Assembly (NCBI RefSeq): GCF_021462505.1
Contig: NZ_JAKEDV010000005.1
Coordinates: 141,671 to 204,974 of the forward strand
Length of the DNA stretch: 63,304 bases
Origin: Thermus brockianus
GTDB lineage: Bacteria; Deinococcota; Deinococci; Deinococcales; Thermaceae
Direction: 5' to 3'
Below the pieces are notes generated by a model that did no database searches, was not told where the DNA came from, and saw only the letters and a list, made by a program, of their open reading frames with translations. Position numbers and translations under genes: made by a program. The first letter of the stretch is position 1, and each line of letters opens with the position of its first letter. Positions 22,050 through 30,972 of this stretch are shown here, in pieces.

Positions 22050-23212
22050 ACCCCATGGAAGCCCCCTACCCGGTCTTCCACCTGCAGGAGGGGAGGGTGG
22101 AGCGGAACGCCCTGGCCCAAGACCTACCCCTACCCGAAGGGGACACCCTGGTCCATGGGGAGAGGAGCTACCGGGTAGCCCGCCTCCCGTCCCCCACGGG
22201 GACCTACCTCCTTCTCCTGGAAACCACGGACCTCTCGGTGCAGGCCCGGGCTTACAAGGGGCTTCTTAAGGTGTTGCGGGGGCTTTTGCAGCACGAGGAG
22301 CCCGAGGGGCTTTTGCAGGACCTGATCCGGGAAGCGGTGGCTGCGGTGCCCGGGGCGGAAGCGGGGAGCATTTTGCTTCGGGAAGGAGGGTACTTTTACC
22401 TGGTGGCCCAGGAGGGTTTCTCCGAAGCCCTCCTGGGGGCCCGCACCTCCTTGGAGGAGGAGCTCGCCTGGTACGGGCTTGGGGTGGACAACTGGCTCAG
22501 GGGCCGCCCCCGGGTGCTCAAAGGACCTGAGATCCGCCACCTCTCCAGCCTGAGCACCGTGGAGGCCCGGCCCGCCTTTTTTGAGCACGGCCGCCTCTTG
22601 GAAATCCAGGCCACCTTGGGCCTGCCCATCGTCCTCGAGGGCGAGGTGCTGGCGGCCATGAACCTGGACAACTTCCGCGACCCCGAGGCCTTTACCCCCC
22701 TTTCTCTAGAATTGGCCCAGGCCTTCGCCCTGGAAGCCGCCCTCCTCCTCAAGGCCTTGAAGGAGCGCCAGGCCCTGGAAAGGGCGGCCCGCACCGACCC
22801 CCTCACGGGCTTGGGAAACCGCCGGGCGCTAGAAGAAACCTTCCCCAAGCTCCGCGCCGAGGCCCAGGCCCTGGGAGAGCCCTTGGCCCTCATCTACTGG
22901 GACCTGAACGGCCTTAAGACCCTAAACGACCGGGAAGGGCACGCCGCCGGGGACCAGGCCTTGAAAGCCCTGGCCCAGGCCCTGAAAAACCTCTCCCGCC
23001 GCCGGGACCTGGCCTTCCGGGTGGGGGGGGACGAGTTCGTGAGCCTCCACCTGGGCCTTTCCCAGGAGGAAATCCCCGCCCTCATCGCCCGGCTGCGGCA
23101 AAGCCTCCCCTACGGGGTGGCGGCGGGCGGGGTGGAGGTGGAAGGCGAGGACCTGGAGGCCCTTTTGCGGGAGGCGGACCGCCGCATGTACCGGGCTAAA
23201 GGAGGCCCTTAA
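22046..23212 (+). CDS. GAF-GGDEF diguanylate cyclase
   Basis: A 388-residue soluble protein. A divergent N-terminal segment (1-70) is followed by a GAF-type sensor domain (about 75-245) and a GGDEF domain (about 255-385). Active-site GGDEF is 327-331, and an I-site RRRD at 318-321 lies five residues before it, so catalysis and product inhibition are predicted. The ATG overlaps the recN stop, implying co-expression with DNA repair. The 3' end overlaps the convergent marC by 17 bases. Confidence 0.88.
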   Translation: MNPMEAPYPVFHLQEGRVERNALAQDLPLPEGDTLVHGERSYRVARLPSPTGTYLLLLETTDLSVQARAYKGLLKVLRGLLQHEEPEGLLQDLIREAVAAVPGAEAGSILLREGGYFYLVAQEGFSEALLGARTSLEEELAWYGLGVDNWLRGRPRVLKGPEIRHLSSLSTVEARPAFFEHGRLLEIQATLGLPIVLEGEVLAAMNLDNFRDPEAFTPLSLELAQAFALEAALLLKALKERQALERAARTDPLTGLGNRRALEETFPKLRAEAQALGEPLALIYWDLNGLKTLNDREGHAAGDQALKALAQALKNLSRRRDLAFRVGGDEFVSLHLGLSQEEIPALIARLRQSLPYGVAAGGVEVEGEDLEALLREADRRMYRAKGGP

Positions 23213-23807
23213 CCCCGTCGGCCACGTACTGCACCGCAAGGGCAGCAAGCAGAAGGCCCAGCACCCGGGTCACCACGTTCACCCCCGTGCGCCCCAGGGC
23301 CCGGCGTATCCCGGAAGCGGCCCGTAAAAAGAGGTAGGCCAGAAGGAGCACCAGAAAGGCGCTAAAGAGGACCACCGCCCACCCCCCCACCACCATCCGG
23401 GCCTCCCCGCCCAGGATGAGAACGCTGGCCAAGGCCCCGGGCCCGGCGATAAGGGGGATGGCCAAGGGGAAGACGGAGATGTCCGCCCGGACCAGGGCCT
23501 CGTCCTTTTCCTCTTCGGTTTCCCGTTCGTGGTGGGCGAAGACCATTTCGGTGGCGATGCGGAAGAGGAGGATGCCCCCGGCGATGCGGAGGGCCTCGAG
23601 GCTAATCCCGAGATGCGCCAAAAGCCCCCTTCCGAAGAAGAAAAAGGCCACGAGAAGCCCCCCCGCCACCAGCACCGCCCTGGCGGCGATCTGGGCCTGC
23701 TTCTTCGGGGGGCGGTCCCCCGCCAAGGCCAAGAAGACGGGAACCAGCCCCACCGGGTCCATGACCACGAAGAGGGTGAGGAAAGACTTGAGAAAGAGTT
23801 CAACCAC
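23196..23807 (-). CDS. MarC family integral membrane protein
   Basis: A 203-residue membrane protein with about six hydrophobic helices and the family's N-terminal [16 protein letters not shown] and mid-protein [13 protein letters not shown] signatures (UPF0056). MarC was once linked to antibiotic resistance in E. coli, but that role is not supported and the function is unknown. GTG 23807 follows AAGGT. It lies 15 bases after argR and ends the gmk operon. Confidence 0.88.
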   Translation of the reverse strand: MVELFLKSFLTLFVVMDPVGLVPVFLALAGDRPPKKQAQIAARAVLVAGGLLVAFFFFGRGLLAHLGISLEALRIAGGILLFRIATEMVFAHHERETEEEKDEALVRADISVFPLAIPLIAGPGALASVLILGGEARMVVGGWAVVLFSAFLVLLLAYLFLRAASGIRRALGRTGVNVVTRVLGLLLAALAVQYVADGVKGLL

Positions 23808-23822
23808 TTGGGACCTTGGGCC

Positions 23823-24308
23823 CTATGCCCCTCCCTTGAGGGCCCTGCCCGCCAAGAGCAACTCCCCGAGCTCCTCCTCCAAGGCCTTGGCCTCCGGCTC
23901 CGTACGGGCCACCACCAGGATGGTGTCCTCCCCCGCCAAGGTGCCCACGATCTCGTCCCGCTTCAGGCGGTCTAGGAGGAGGGCGATCCCCGAGGCGTGC
24001 CCCTCGGCGGTCTTCACCACCAGGATGTTCCCACCCCGGTCCACGTCCTTGACGAAAAGGCCGAACTGCCGTTTGAGCTCCTCGTAAACGTCCTCGGGAA
24101 GCTCCACGGAAGGTAGGGCGTACTTGTGCCGCCCCTTGCCCAAGGCGATGCGGGCCAGGCGGAGCTCGGCGATATCCCGGCTCACCGTGGCCTGGGTCAC
24201 CTCAAAGCCTAGCTGCCGCAGGCGCTCCACCAACTCCTTCTGGGTGCCGATCTCCTCCCGGCTCACGATCTCCTGTATCGCGCGGTGCCGCTCGGCCTTG
24301 CTGCGCAT
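23823..24308 (-). CDS. argR: arginine repressor
   Basis: ArgR/AhrC family transcription factor that binds operator DNA as an arginine-dependent hexamer. An N-terminal winged helix (about 5-70, with [15 protein letters not shown]) is followed by the oligomerisation/arginine-binding domain containing [14 protein letters not shown] with the ligand-binding GxxAGxDT pattern. ATG 24308 (161 residues) follows GGGGTGAG; GTG 24314 would add two residues. No arginine genes flank it, so it acts in trans. Confidence 0.93.
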   Translation of the reverse strand: MRSKAERHRAIQEIVSREEIGTQKELVERLRQLGFEVTQATVSRDIAELRLARIALGKGRHKYALPSVELPEDVYEELKRQFGLFVKDVDRGGNILVVKTAEGHASGIALLLDRLKRDEIVGTLAGEDTILVVARTEPEAKALEEELGELLLAGRALKGGA

Positions 24309-24318
24309 ACTCACCCCG

Positions 24319-25509
24319 TTAGGCTTTCCAAAACTCTTTGACGAAATCCAGTATACGGTGGGCCACCTGGCGCTTGGGCATCCGGGGAAGCTCTATGACC
24401 CGCCCGTCCCTCAGGAGGAGGACCACCTCGTTTTCCAGGCTCCCAAACCCCACCCCCTCCCGGTTTACCCAGTTCAGGACGATGAGGTCCAGGTTCTTGC
24501 GGACAAGCTTCCCCCGGGCCCTTTCCAACCCCTCCCGGGTTTCCATGGCGAAGCCCACCAAGACCCTGTCCCCTTTCCTTTCCCCGAGCTCCTTGAGGAT
24601 GTCGGGGTTGGGCACCAGGCGAAGGACCCGTTCCGCCTCCACCTTGGGCTCCTTGTCGGCCAGGGTGGTCTCGGGGCGGTAGTCGGCCACCGCCGCCGCC
24701 ATGACCACTGCCTCGGCCCAAGGGTAGTGGGCCAGGATGGCCTCCCGCATCTCCAAGGCGCTTTCCACCCGCACCACCTTGACCCCCCAAGGGTCGGGGA
24801 GAGCGGTGGGCCCCGCCACCAGGACCACCTCCGCCCCCCTATCCCGGGCCGCCTCGGCCACGGCGTATCCCATGCGCCCCGAGGAAGGGTTGGAGAGGAA
24901 ACGCACGGGGTCCAAATACTCCCGGGTGGGCCCGGCGGAAACCACGAGCCTAAGGCCCTGGAGGTCCTTGGGGGTGAGCAGGGCCTCCAAGCGCTCCAAA
25001 AGCGCTTCCGGCTCCAGCATCCGCCCCCACCCCTCCCCTTCCCCCACCGCGGCCAGGGGGCCGTGGGCGGGGCCGAAGAAGGCGTGGCCCAAGGCCTTGA
25101 GCCGCTCTACGTGGCCTTGGGTCTGGGGAGCGAGCCACATGGCCTCGTTCATGGCCGGGGCCCAGGCCACCCGCTTGGCCCCGGCGAGGAGGGTGGCGGA
25201 AAGAAGGTCATCCGCCAGGCCCAGGGCCGCCTTGGCCAGGGCGTCGGCGGTGGCGGGGGCCACCAGGACCACCTCGGCCCAGCGGGCGAGCTCTATGTGG
25301 AGGGCCCGGCCGTGGGGTTGGAACCAAGCCTCCTCCGTGGCCACCTCCCCCCCGGCGGCCACCGCCAGGGAAAGGGGGGTGACAAAGGCCAAGGCCCGGG
25401 GGGTGGCGAGGACCCGCACCTCGTGCCCCGCCTGGCGGAGGAGGCGGAGGAGGTGGGGCACCTTGATGGCCGCCACCCCTCCGCTCGCCGCCACCAGGAC
25501 CCGGGCCAC
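24319..25509 (-). CDS. coaBC: bifunctional CoaBC
   Basis: Makes 4-phosphopantetheine in CoA synthesis. CoaC (N-terminal, about 1-180) is the FMN-dependent phosphopantothenoylcysteine decarboxylase, with ASGGVAAIK, the PAMNEAMW active-site region and a catalytic His in the N-terminal part. CoaB (about 190-396) is the CTP-dependent ligase, with [23 protein letters not shown] 25509 abuts the rpoZ stop codon. 396 residues is the normal size of the fusion. Confidence 0.95.
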   Translation of the reverse strand: MARVLVAASGGVAAIKVPHLLRLLRQAGHEVRVLATPRALAFVTPLSLAVAAGGEVATEEAWFQPHGRALHIELARWAEVVLVAPATADALAKAALGLADDLLSATLLAGAKRVAWAPAMNEAMWLAPQTQGHVERLKALGHAFFGPAHGPLAAVGEGEGWGRMLEPEALLERLEALLTPKDLQGLRLVVSAGPTREYLDPVRFLSNPSSGRMGYAVAEAARDRGAEVVLVAGPTALPDPWGVKVVRVESALEMREAILAHYPWAEAVVMAAAVADYRPETTLADKEPKVEAERVLRLVPNPDILKELGERKGDRVLVGFAMETREGLERARGKLVRKNLDLIVLNWVNREGVGFGSLENEVVLLLRDGRVIELPRMPKRQVAHRILDFVKEFWKA

Positions 25510-25809
25510 CTAGCCCTCCTCTTCCACGGGGTAAAGCTTTTCCATCTCCTTCTGCAGCCGGTCCTCGGGGACCAGGTTCTCCCCGAAGACCAGCCGGCCG
25601 GTGTGGAGCTCCTTCATGGCCCAGGTCACGGGGTTAGGGTCGTCAAAGAGACCCTCGAGGGTCCGCATCTTGGGCCTCTCCTCCGGTTCCAACACCGTGT
25701 TCTTGAAGCGGTGGCGCAAAAGCTGTTGCGCCCGCTTGGCCACCACCACGGTGAGGCGGTACTTGGAATCCACCATACCGAAAAGCTTGTCAATGCCCGG
25801 TTCCGCCAT
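25510..25809 (-). CDS. rpoZ: RNA polymerase omega subunit
   Basis: A 99-residue omega subunit that helps assemble beta-prime. The RpoZ core is [31 protein letters not shown], followed by the Thermus-type C-terminal extension. It lies between gmk (overlap 20 bases) and coaBC (no gap), the arrangement common in Firmicutes and Thermus. Its start is ATG 25809, with AAGGAGG just upstream. Confidence 0.95.
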   Translation of the reverse strand: MAEPGIDKLFGMVDSKYRLTVVVAKRAQQLLRHRFKNTVLEPEERPKMRTLEGLFDDPNPVTWAMKELHTGRLVFGENLVPEDRLQKEMEKLYPVEEEG

Positions 25810-26461
25810 GGTTCCTCCTTAGAATCTCGTCCAGTTCGCTTTCCAGGTCCGGGTCCCGCTCCAAAGCCTTCTGGAGGGCCCAGGCCATCCGAGGGGTGCG
25901 CCGCCTTTCGGCGGTGAGGATGGCCAAGAAGTCCGCCACCGCCTCCTCCAGGACATCGTTCACCACCACGTAGTCAAAGAGGTGGGCGTTTTGGATCTCC
26001 CACTCCGCCTGCGCCAAGCGCTTGGCGATCTTCTCCGGGCTATCCTTTCCCCGGTAGACCAGGCGGCGCTTGAGCTCGGAGAGGGACGGGGGAAGCAGGA
26101 AGATGAGGACCGCCTCCGGCACCTTCTTGCGCACCTGCAAGGCCCCTTGCACCTCAATCTCCAAGAGGACGTCCTCCCCCCGGGCCAGGGCCCGCTCCAC
26201 CGGGGCCCTGGGGGTGCCGTAGAGGTGGCCCACGTACTCGGCGTACTCCAGAAAGCCGTCCTGGGCAAGGAGGGCCTCAAAGGTGGGGCGGTCCACGAAG
26301 TAGTAGTCCACCCCGTCCCGCTCCCCGGGCCTTGGGGAACGGGTGGTCATGGAGATGGAGTAGAAGAGGCGGGTGCGCTCCAACACCTTGGCCCGCACCG
26401 TACCCTTCCCCACCCCGCTGGCCCCGGTCATGACGAAAAGGCGGCCCCGCATGGCCTTCAC
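25790..26461 (-). CDS. gmk: guanylate kinase
   Basis: Phosphorylates GMP to GDP with ATP. The P-loop ASGVGKGT is at about 14-21, the GMP-binding segment [20 protein letters not shown] follows, and [12 protein letters not shown] belongs to the core. I choose GTG 26461 (223 residues) over the in-frame ATG 26452 because a full promoter ends six bases upstream of the GTG. The C-terminus runs about 15 residues beyond many homologues and overlaps rpoZ. Confidence 0.95.
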   Translation of the reverse strand: MKAMRGRLFVMTGASGVGKGTVRAKVLERTRLFYSISMTTRSPRPGERDGVDYYFVDRPTFEALLAQDGFLEYAEYVGHLYGTPRAPVERALARGEDVLLEIEVQGALQVRKKVPEAVLIFLLPPSLSELKRRLVYRGKDSPEKIAKRLAQAEWEIQNAHLFDYVVVNDVLEEAVADFLAILTAERRRTPRMAWALQKALERDPDLESELDEILRRNHGGTGH

Positions 26462-26467
26462 CCCGGG

Positions 26468-26496
26468 AGGATACCAGAACCCTTGGCCCAGGGCAA
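26468..26496 (-). promoter_or_regulatory. gmk operon promoter
   Basis: On the minus strand TTGCCC (26491-26496), a 17-base spacer and TATCCT (26468-26473), six bases before GTG 26461. It would drive gmk-rpoZ-coaBC-argR-marC as a leaderless mRNA. Confidence 0.72.
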
Positions 26497-26543
26497 GGAT
26501 CTTTGTGATCTAGGAACCTTTCTTCCGTGGTACACTTGGGCCC

Positions 26544-27971
26544 GTGGCCTGGTACGAGGGTGCCTTCTTCTATCAAATCTTTCCCGACCGCTTCTTCCGG
26601 GCAGGTCCGCCCGGCAAGCCTGCCCCCACAGGGCCCCTAGAGCCCTGGGAAGCCCCGCCCACCCTGAGGGGCTTCAAGGGGGGGACGCTATGGGGGGTGG
26701 CGGAAAAGATCCCCTACTTGGCGGAGCTAGGGGTAGAGGCCCTCTACCTAAACCCCATCTTCGCCTCCACCGCCAACCACCGCTACCACACGGTGGACTA
26801 CTTCCAGGTAGACCCCCTCCTGGGCGGGAACGCCGCCCTGCGCCACCTCCTCGAGGTGGCCCACGCCCACGGGATGAGGGTGATCCTGGACGGGGTCTTC
26901 AACCACACGGGCCGGGGCTTCTTCGCCTTCCAGCACCTTTTGGAAAACGGGGAGCATAGCCCCTACCGGGACTGGTACTACGTAAAGGGGTTTCCCCTAA
27001 ACGCCTATAGCCAAAACCCCAACTACGAGGCCTGGTGGGGAAACCCCGAGCTTCCCAAGCTCAAGGTGGAAACCCCAGCGGTGCGGGAGTATCTCCTCGC
27101 CGTGGCCGAGTACTGGATCCGCTTCGGGGCCGATGGCTGGCGGCTGGACGTGCCCAACGAGATCCCAGACCCCGAGTTCTGGCGGGCCTTCCGCAGGCGG
27201 GTCAAGGGGGCCAACCCCGAGGCCTACATCGTGGGGGAGATCTGGGAGGAGGCGGACTTCTGGCTCCAGGGGGACATGTTTGACGCCACCATGAACTACC
27301 CCTTGGCCCGGGCCATCCTAGGCTTCGTGGGGGGGGAGGCGCTGGACCAGGAGCTTGCGGGAAGGTGCGGCCTAGGCCGGATAGAACCCCTCTTGGCCCT
27401 GGCCTTTAGCCACCGCCTGGAAAACCTCTTCGCCCGCTACCGCCCGGAGGTGGTGCGGGCCCAGATGAACCTCCTCACCTCCCACGACACCCCCCGCCTC
27501 CTCACCCTCCTCAAGGGAAGCCTGGAGCGGGCCAGGCTCGCCCTCTCCCTCCTCTTCCTCCTCCCGGGAAGCCCCACGGTCTACTACGGGGAGGAGGTGG
27601 GCATGGAAGGGGGGCTGGACCCGGATAACCGGGGCGGCATGGTGTGGGCCGAGGAAAGGTGGCGAAGGGAGCTTTGGGAAGCGGTGCGGCGGCTTGCCCG
27701 CCTGCGCAAGGAGCACCCCGAACTCCGCACCGCCCCCTACAGCAGGGTCTACGCCGTGGACGGGCACCTGGCCTTCACCCGGGGGCCCTACCTGGTGGTG
27801 GTGAACGCCACCCCCGAGCCCTTCCCCCAGGACATCCCCCTGCACGGGGCCCTGCCCCGGGGAGCCCAGGCGGTGGACCTCCTCTCGGGTGCCCTCTGCA
27901 CCCCCAAAGGGGGGAGGCTTTGCGGCCCCGAGCTTCCCCCCTTCTCCGTGGCGGTCTGGACCGAAGTCTAA
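26544..27971 (+). CDS. GH13 alpha-glucan hydrolase, intracellular
   Basis: A 475-residue (beta/alpha)8 glycosidase resembling cyclomaltodextrinase/neopullulanase, without a signal peptide. Catalytic residues are Asp202 (DGWRLDVPNE), Glu232 (VGEIWEE) and Asp315 (TSHDTPR). The N-terminal starch-binding domain of classical neopullulanases is absent, as the sequence starts directly with YEGAFFYQIFPDRF. GTG 26544 is seven bases after TACACT (26531-26536), so it is probably leaderless. Substrate specificity cannot be read from sequence. Confidence 0.88.
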   Translation: MAWYEGAFFYQIFPDRFFRAGPPGKPAPTGPLEPWEAPPTLRGFKGGTLWGVAEKIPYLAELGVEALYLNPIFASTANHRYHTVDYFQVDPLLGGNAALRHLLEVAHAHGMRVILDGVFNHTGRGFFAFQHLLENGEHSPYRDWYYVKGFPLNAYSQNPNYEAWWGNPELPKLKVETPAVREYLLAVAEYWIRFGADGWRLDVPNEIPDPEFWRAFRRRVKGANPEAYIVGEIWEEADFWLQGDMFDATMNYPLARAILGFVGGEALDQELAGRCGLGRIEPLLALAFSHRLENLFARYRPEVVRAQMNLLTSHDTPRLLTLLKGSLERARLALSLLFLLPGSPTVYYGEEVGMEGGLDPDNRGGMVWAEERWRRELWEAVRRLARLRKEHPELRTAPYSRVYAVDGHLAFTRGPYLVVVNATPEPFPQDIPLHGALPRGAQAVDLLSGALCTPKGGRLCGPELPPFSVAVWTEV

Positions 27972-28411
27972 AGGGCCCCCTCAAAGCGAAGGAGCCAGAG
28001 CTTCAGCCCCTCCTGGCCGGCGAAGCCCCCAAGCCGCCCGTCCTGGTGGATGACCCGGTGGGCGGGGACCAGGAGGAAGTAGGGGGAAGCCCTGAGGGCC
28101 GCCCCCACCGCCCGGGGGGAAAGCCCCAGCTCCCGGGCGAGCGCCCCGTAGCTCGTGGTCTTCCCGTAGGGGATGCGGCGAACCCGCTCGTAAAGGCCTA
28201 CGCGGGCCGGGGAAAGGCCGGTGTAGTCCAGGGGGATGTCCAGAAAATCCGGGCGCTCCCCGGCGAAATAGGCCTCAAGGCTTTCCCGCACCCGCTCCGC
28301 CAAGGGGCCCGTTGCCTCCGGCCCCCGGGGGAAGAGGGCGGGCTCGAGGCGGACCACCCCCAAGGGGGAAACGGCAAGCCAAAGGGGGCCTAGGGGGGTG
28401 GCGAGGAGCAC
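27968..28411 (-). CDS. atl: alkyltransferase-like protein (ATL)
   Basis: A 147-residue homologue of O6-alkylguanine-DNA alkyltransferase in which the reactive cysteine of PCHR is replaced by alanine (PAHR, Ala117). RIPYGKTTSYGALA is the DNA-binding helix-turn-helix with its arginine finger nearby. ATL proteins bind O6-alkylguanine without repairing it and feed it to nucleotide excision repair; the T. thermophilus HB8 homologue TTHA1564 is characterised. GTG 28411 directly follows the stop of the SpoIID-like gene. Confidence 0.92.
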   Translation of the reverse strand: MLLATPLGPLWLAVSPLGVVRLEPALFPRGPEATGPLAERVRESLEAYFAGERPDFLDIPLDYTGLSPARVGLYERVRRIPYGKTTSYGALARELGLSPRAVGAALRASPYFLLVPAHRVIHQDGRLGGFAGQEGLKLWLLRFEGAL

Positions 28412-29464
28412 CTAGGGCACCCCGGCCAAGAGGAGCTCGGAGAGGAAGGTGCCGGGGAAGTAGTGGCCCAGGATCTCCCGGTGGCCAAAGCCCGCCTCCG
28501 CCATCCCCTTGGCCCCCCACTGGGAAAGCCCCACCCCGTGCCCCGCCCCCCGGCCCACCGCCTCAAAGCCCTGGAACTCGGCCAAGGCCGAAGGGAGGCC
28601 CATGAGGCGGAGAAGCCGCCCCGCCTCGGGGCCCTGGACCTCCACCCCCAGAAGGCGCACCCGCCAGGCCCGGCCCGAGGGGCTACGCTCCAGGACCTGG
28701 GGGGCCTCCTCCCCCCTAGGGGCGTAGCCCAGGGAGCGAAGGGCCTTCTCCGCCCTCTCCTTGGAAACCGTCATCCGCCAGGCGCTCTTGGGACCCTTGG
28801 CGTAGGGGTCGGGCCGGGGGCGGAGGTAGGGGAGGGCCTTTTGGAACACCTCCTCGCTCCCCGCGGTCATGCCCCCGGAGTCGGCGTGGTAAAGGGCGGA
28901 GATGGCCTTACCCCCGTAGCTCAAAACCTGGCCCCGGGTGGCGGCCACCGCCTGGGCGTACTTGGGCTTCTCGGCGGCGAAGCCCAGATAGACCTGGCAA
29001 AGCTCGCTGGCGCAGAGGTCGTAGGGGGCCTTGGGGTTCAGGCGGTTCACGGCGAAGGTGCGGGCCAGGACCGCCTGGGCCTTCAGGGCCTCCAAGGGGA
29101 AGCCCTCCGGCATCTCCCCGGGCAGGACCCCGAGGAGGTAGTCCTCCAGGAGGACCAGGTTGACCACGAGGAGCCTCCCCCCCTGGGCGAGGAGCCGCAC
29201 CCCACCCCGGTAAGGGCGGCCCTCGAGGGCGAAGTAGGGCACGTCCAGGTCAAAGAAGGGCTGGAGGCGCCCGTCCAACACCACCCCCTCCCCCGTGGCC
29301 GAGGCGCGCACCTCCCCGGAGGGGAGGCTTAGGCGCACCGCCTGGCCCTGGGGTACCTCTTGGAGGAGCACCCGGAGGAGGAGGTCCTTCCCTTGCCCCC
29401 GGGCGGGGAAGAAGGCGAGAAGGGGTAGAAGGAGGAAGAGGATAAAGGGACCCAACCGCGCCAT
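28412..29464 (-). CDS. SpoIID/LytB-domain secreted protein
   Basis: A 350-residue protein with an N-terminal signal peptide (MARLGPFILFLLLPLLAFF, cleavage near residue 23) followed by a SpoIID/LytB domain. Family motifs are LLEDYLLGVLPGEMP, ALKAQAVLARTFA and the terminal GAGHGVGLSQWGA. SpoIID is a lytic transglycosylase in Bacillus sporulation; Thermus does not sporulate, so a general cell-wall role is likelier. It lies between bshC and atl and is probably co-transcribed with both. Confidence 0.88.
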   Translation of the reverse strand: MARLGPFILFLLLPLLAFFPARGQGKDLLLRVLLQEVPQGQAVRLSLPSGEVRASATGEGVVLDGRLQPFFDLDVPYFALEGRPYRGGVRLLAQGGRLLVVNLVLLEDYLLGVLPGEMPEGFPLEALKAQAVLARTFAVNRLNPKAPYDLCASELCQVYLGFAAEKPKYAQAVAATRGQVLSYGGKAISALYHADSGGMTAGSEEVFQKALPYLRPRPDPYAKGPKSAWRMTVSKERAEKALRSLGYAPRGEEAPQVLERSPSGRAWRVRLLGVEVQGPEAGRLLRLMGLPSALAEFQGFEAVGRGAGHGVGLSQWGAKGMAEAGFGHREILGHYFPGTFLSELLLAGVP

Positions 29465-29480
29465 AGCCTTTCCCCCTATC

Positions 29481-30935
29481 CTACCCCAAGACCAGGGTGG
29501 CCTTGCCCTGGGGCGGGGCCTCCTTCAGCCGGTCCAGGGCCTCCGGGTGCCGCAGGGCGTACATGGCGAAGGGATAGACCCGCTCCTGGGGCAACCCGAG
29601 GGGCAGAAGGTGGCGCTTGAGCCTTTCAAGGTGGCCCATGAGCACCGCATCCCTCCCCATGCGGGCCCTAAGGAGCTTGCGCAAGAGCCTATCCCCCTCC
29701 CCCGCAAGCCGCACCCGGAAGCGGCGGAAGGGGCGCTCCAGGGTGGGCTCCAAGGCCCTGGCCTGGGCCTCCAACGCCTCCAAGCGGGCGAGAAGCCCCC
29801 GAAGCTCCTCCTCCAAGGAGCGGTAGCCCTCCAAACCGCCCCGCACCGCCTCCAAGAAGGCCTCCTCCCCCTTCTCCAAAAAGGCCCAAGGAGAAAGGTG
29901 GTGTTTTTCCAGAATACGCCGGATGGGGGGTTCTAGGACCACCGCCTGAAGCCTCAGGAAAAGGGCGGGCATGGGGAGGCCATAGAGGGCGTAGACCCGG
30001 GAAAGCTCCGCCACGTAGCGGAACTCGTTGGGCCCCACCACGAACCCCGCCGTGGGCAGGACCAGGTCCTGGAAGACGGGCCTTAGGCCTGCGGCCGGGG
30101 TCAGGCGGGAGGGGTCCTGCCGGGCGATCTCCCCAAGCTCCTTGGCCGTGTAGCGCCGCACCCCATCGGTAAAGGCCCCGCCTTCGTAGAAGAGGAGGCG
30201 GCGGGCGTCGGTTTCCAGGAAGAGGTTGGTGGCCCCAGGCTTCCGCCGCAAGGGGGGCTTCCCCCCCAGGGCCCGGATCCTCTCCGCCTCCTCGTTGATG
30301 GCCTGGGCGCTGGCCAAGGGTTCGGCCAGCTCCCGCTCTAGGGCCTCGAGGAAAAGGGGAGCGAGCTCCTCCGCCATGGGGTCAAAGGGGACGAGGCCCC
30401 TCGCGCCCAGGAAGGCGAGGAGGGTGCGGGCGAAGAACTCGGAAAGCGTCCGCCCTTCCAGGGCGTAAGCCACCCGTTCGTCCCTGGCCCAAGGCCCGAG
30501 AAAGGCCTTTAGGGCCTCCAGGTAAGGGGCCAAGGGGATGCGCCCGGCGGGAAGAGGGGGCAAAGGGAGGGAAAGGGTACGCACCTCCTCGTCCCAAAGA
30601 AGGTGCAGGTGGCGCACCTCCTCCACGTCGTGGTCCTGGGAGGCCACCCAGAAGACCGCCACCCCCCCTACCCCCTCGGCCAGACGCAAAGCGGTGTGGG
30701 CCTTGTAGAAGGTGAGGGCGGGGCCTCCCAGAAGCCCCGCCTGCTGCCCCGTAACCACCGCCCCCCGGGCAAGCCCTTCCACGGCGGCCAAGGCTTCCTG
30801 GGGCGCTCCGAGGCGCTTCAGGTAAGCCCTGAGGGCCCCGGCGAGCCCCGGGTGGCCCGCCCGGCCGAGGCGCGCCTTAAGGGCCTCCTCCCCTTGGGGC
30901 AGGCCCAGGAGGCGGGCCAAAAGGGCGGTTTCCAT
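29481..30935 (-). CDS. bshC: bacillithiol synthase (cysteine ligase)
   Basis: Adds cysteine to glucosaminyl-malate to complete bacillithiol. The 484 residues begin METALLARLL and contain the family blocks VTGQQAGLLGGPALTFYKA and VFWVASQDHDVEE near residues 80-125. A coiled-coil stretch lies at about 370-420. ATG 30935 is supported by a promoter ending eight bases upstream; the frame is open further upstream but antisense-like there. It complements the BshB-type deacetylase at 8838-9509. bshA is not in the window. Confidence 0.93.
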   Translation of the reverse strand: METALLARLLGLPQGEEALKARLGRAGHPGLAGALRAYLKRLGAPQEALAAVEGLARGAVVTGQQAGLLGGPALTFYKAHTALRLAEGVGGVAVFWVASQDHDVEEVRHLHLLWDEEVRTLSLPLPPLPAGRIPLAPYLEALKAFLGPWARDERVAYALEGRTLSEFFARTLLAFLGARGLVPFDPMAEELAPLFLEALERELAEPLASAQAINEEAERIRALGGKPPLRRKPGATNLFLETDARRLLFYEGGAFTDGVRRYTAKELGEIARQDPSRLTPAAGLRPVFQDLVLPTAGFVVGPNEFRYVAELSRVYALYGLPMPALFLRLQAVVLEPPIRRILEKHHLSPWAFLEKGEEAFLEAVRGGLEGYRSLEEELRGLLARLEALEAQARALEPTLERPFRRFRVRLAGEGDRLLRKLLRARMGRDAVLMGHLERLKRHLLPLGLPQERVYPFAMYALRHPEALDRLKEAPPQGKATLVLG

Positions 30936-30943
30936 AGCTTTAA

Positions 30944-30972
30944 AGCCTATAGCGCCTCGGCCAAACGGGCAA
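30944..30972 (-). promoter_or_regulatory. bshC promoter inside the crp-family gene
   Basis: On the minus strand TTGCCC (30967-30972), a 17-base spacer and TAGGCT (30944-30949), eight bases before the bshC ATG. It lies at the very end of the upstream regulator gene, whose stop codon overlaps the -10, so bshC can be expressed independently. Confidence 0.65.

Noticed and set aside
24124..25917. Plus-strand open frame of about 600 codons antisense to argR, coaBC and rpoZ.
   Set aside because: Its translation is Gly/His/Pro/Leu-rich and low in family signal, the usual by-product of GC-rich third positions, while the opposite strand encodes recognisable genes throughout.
26503..26508. TTGTGA as a half Rex or CRP site upstream of the GH13 gene.
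   Set aside because: The second half-site is missing at any sensible spacing.
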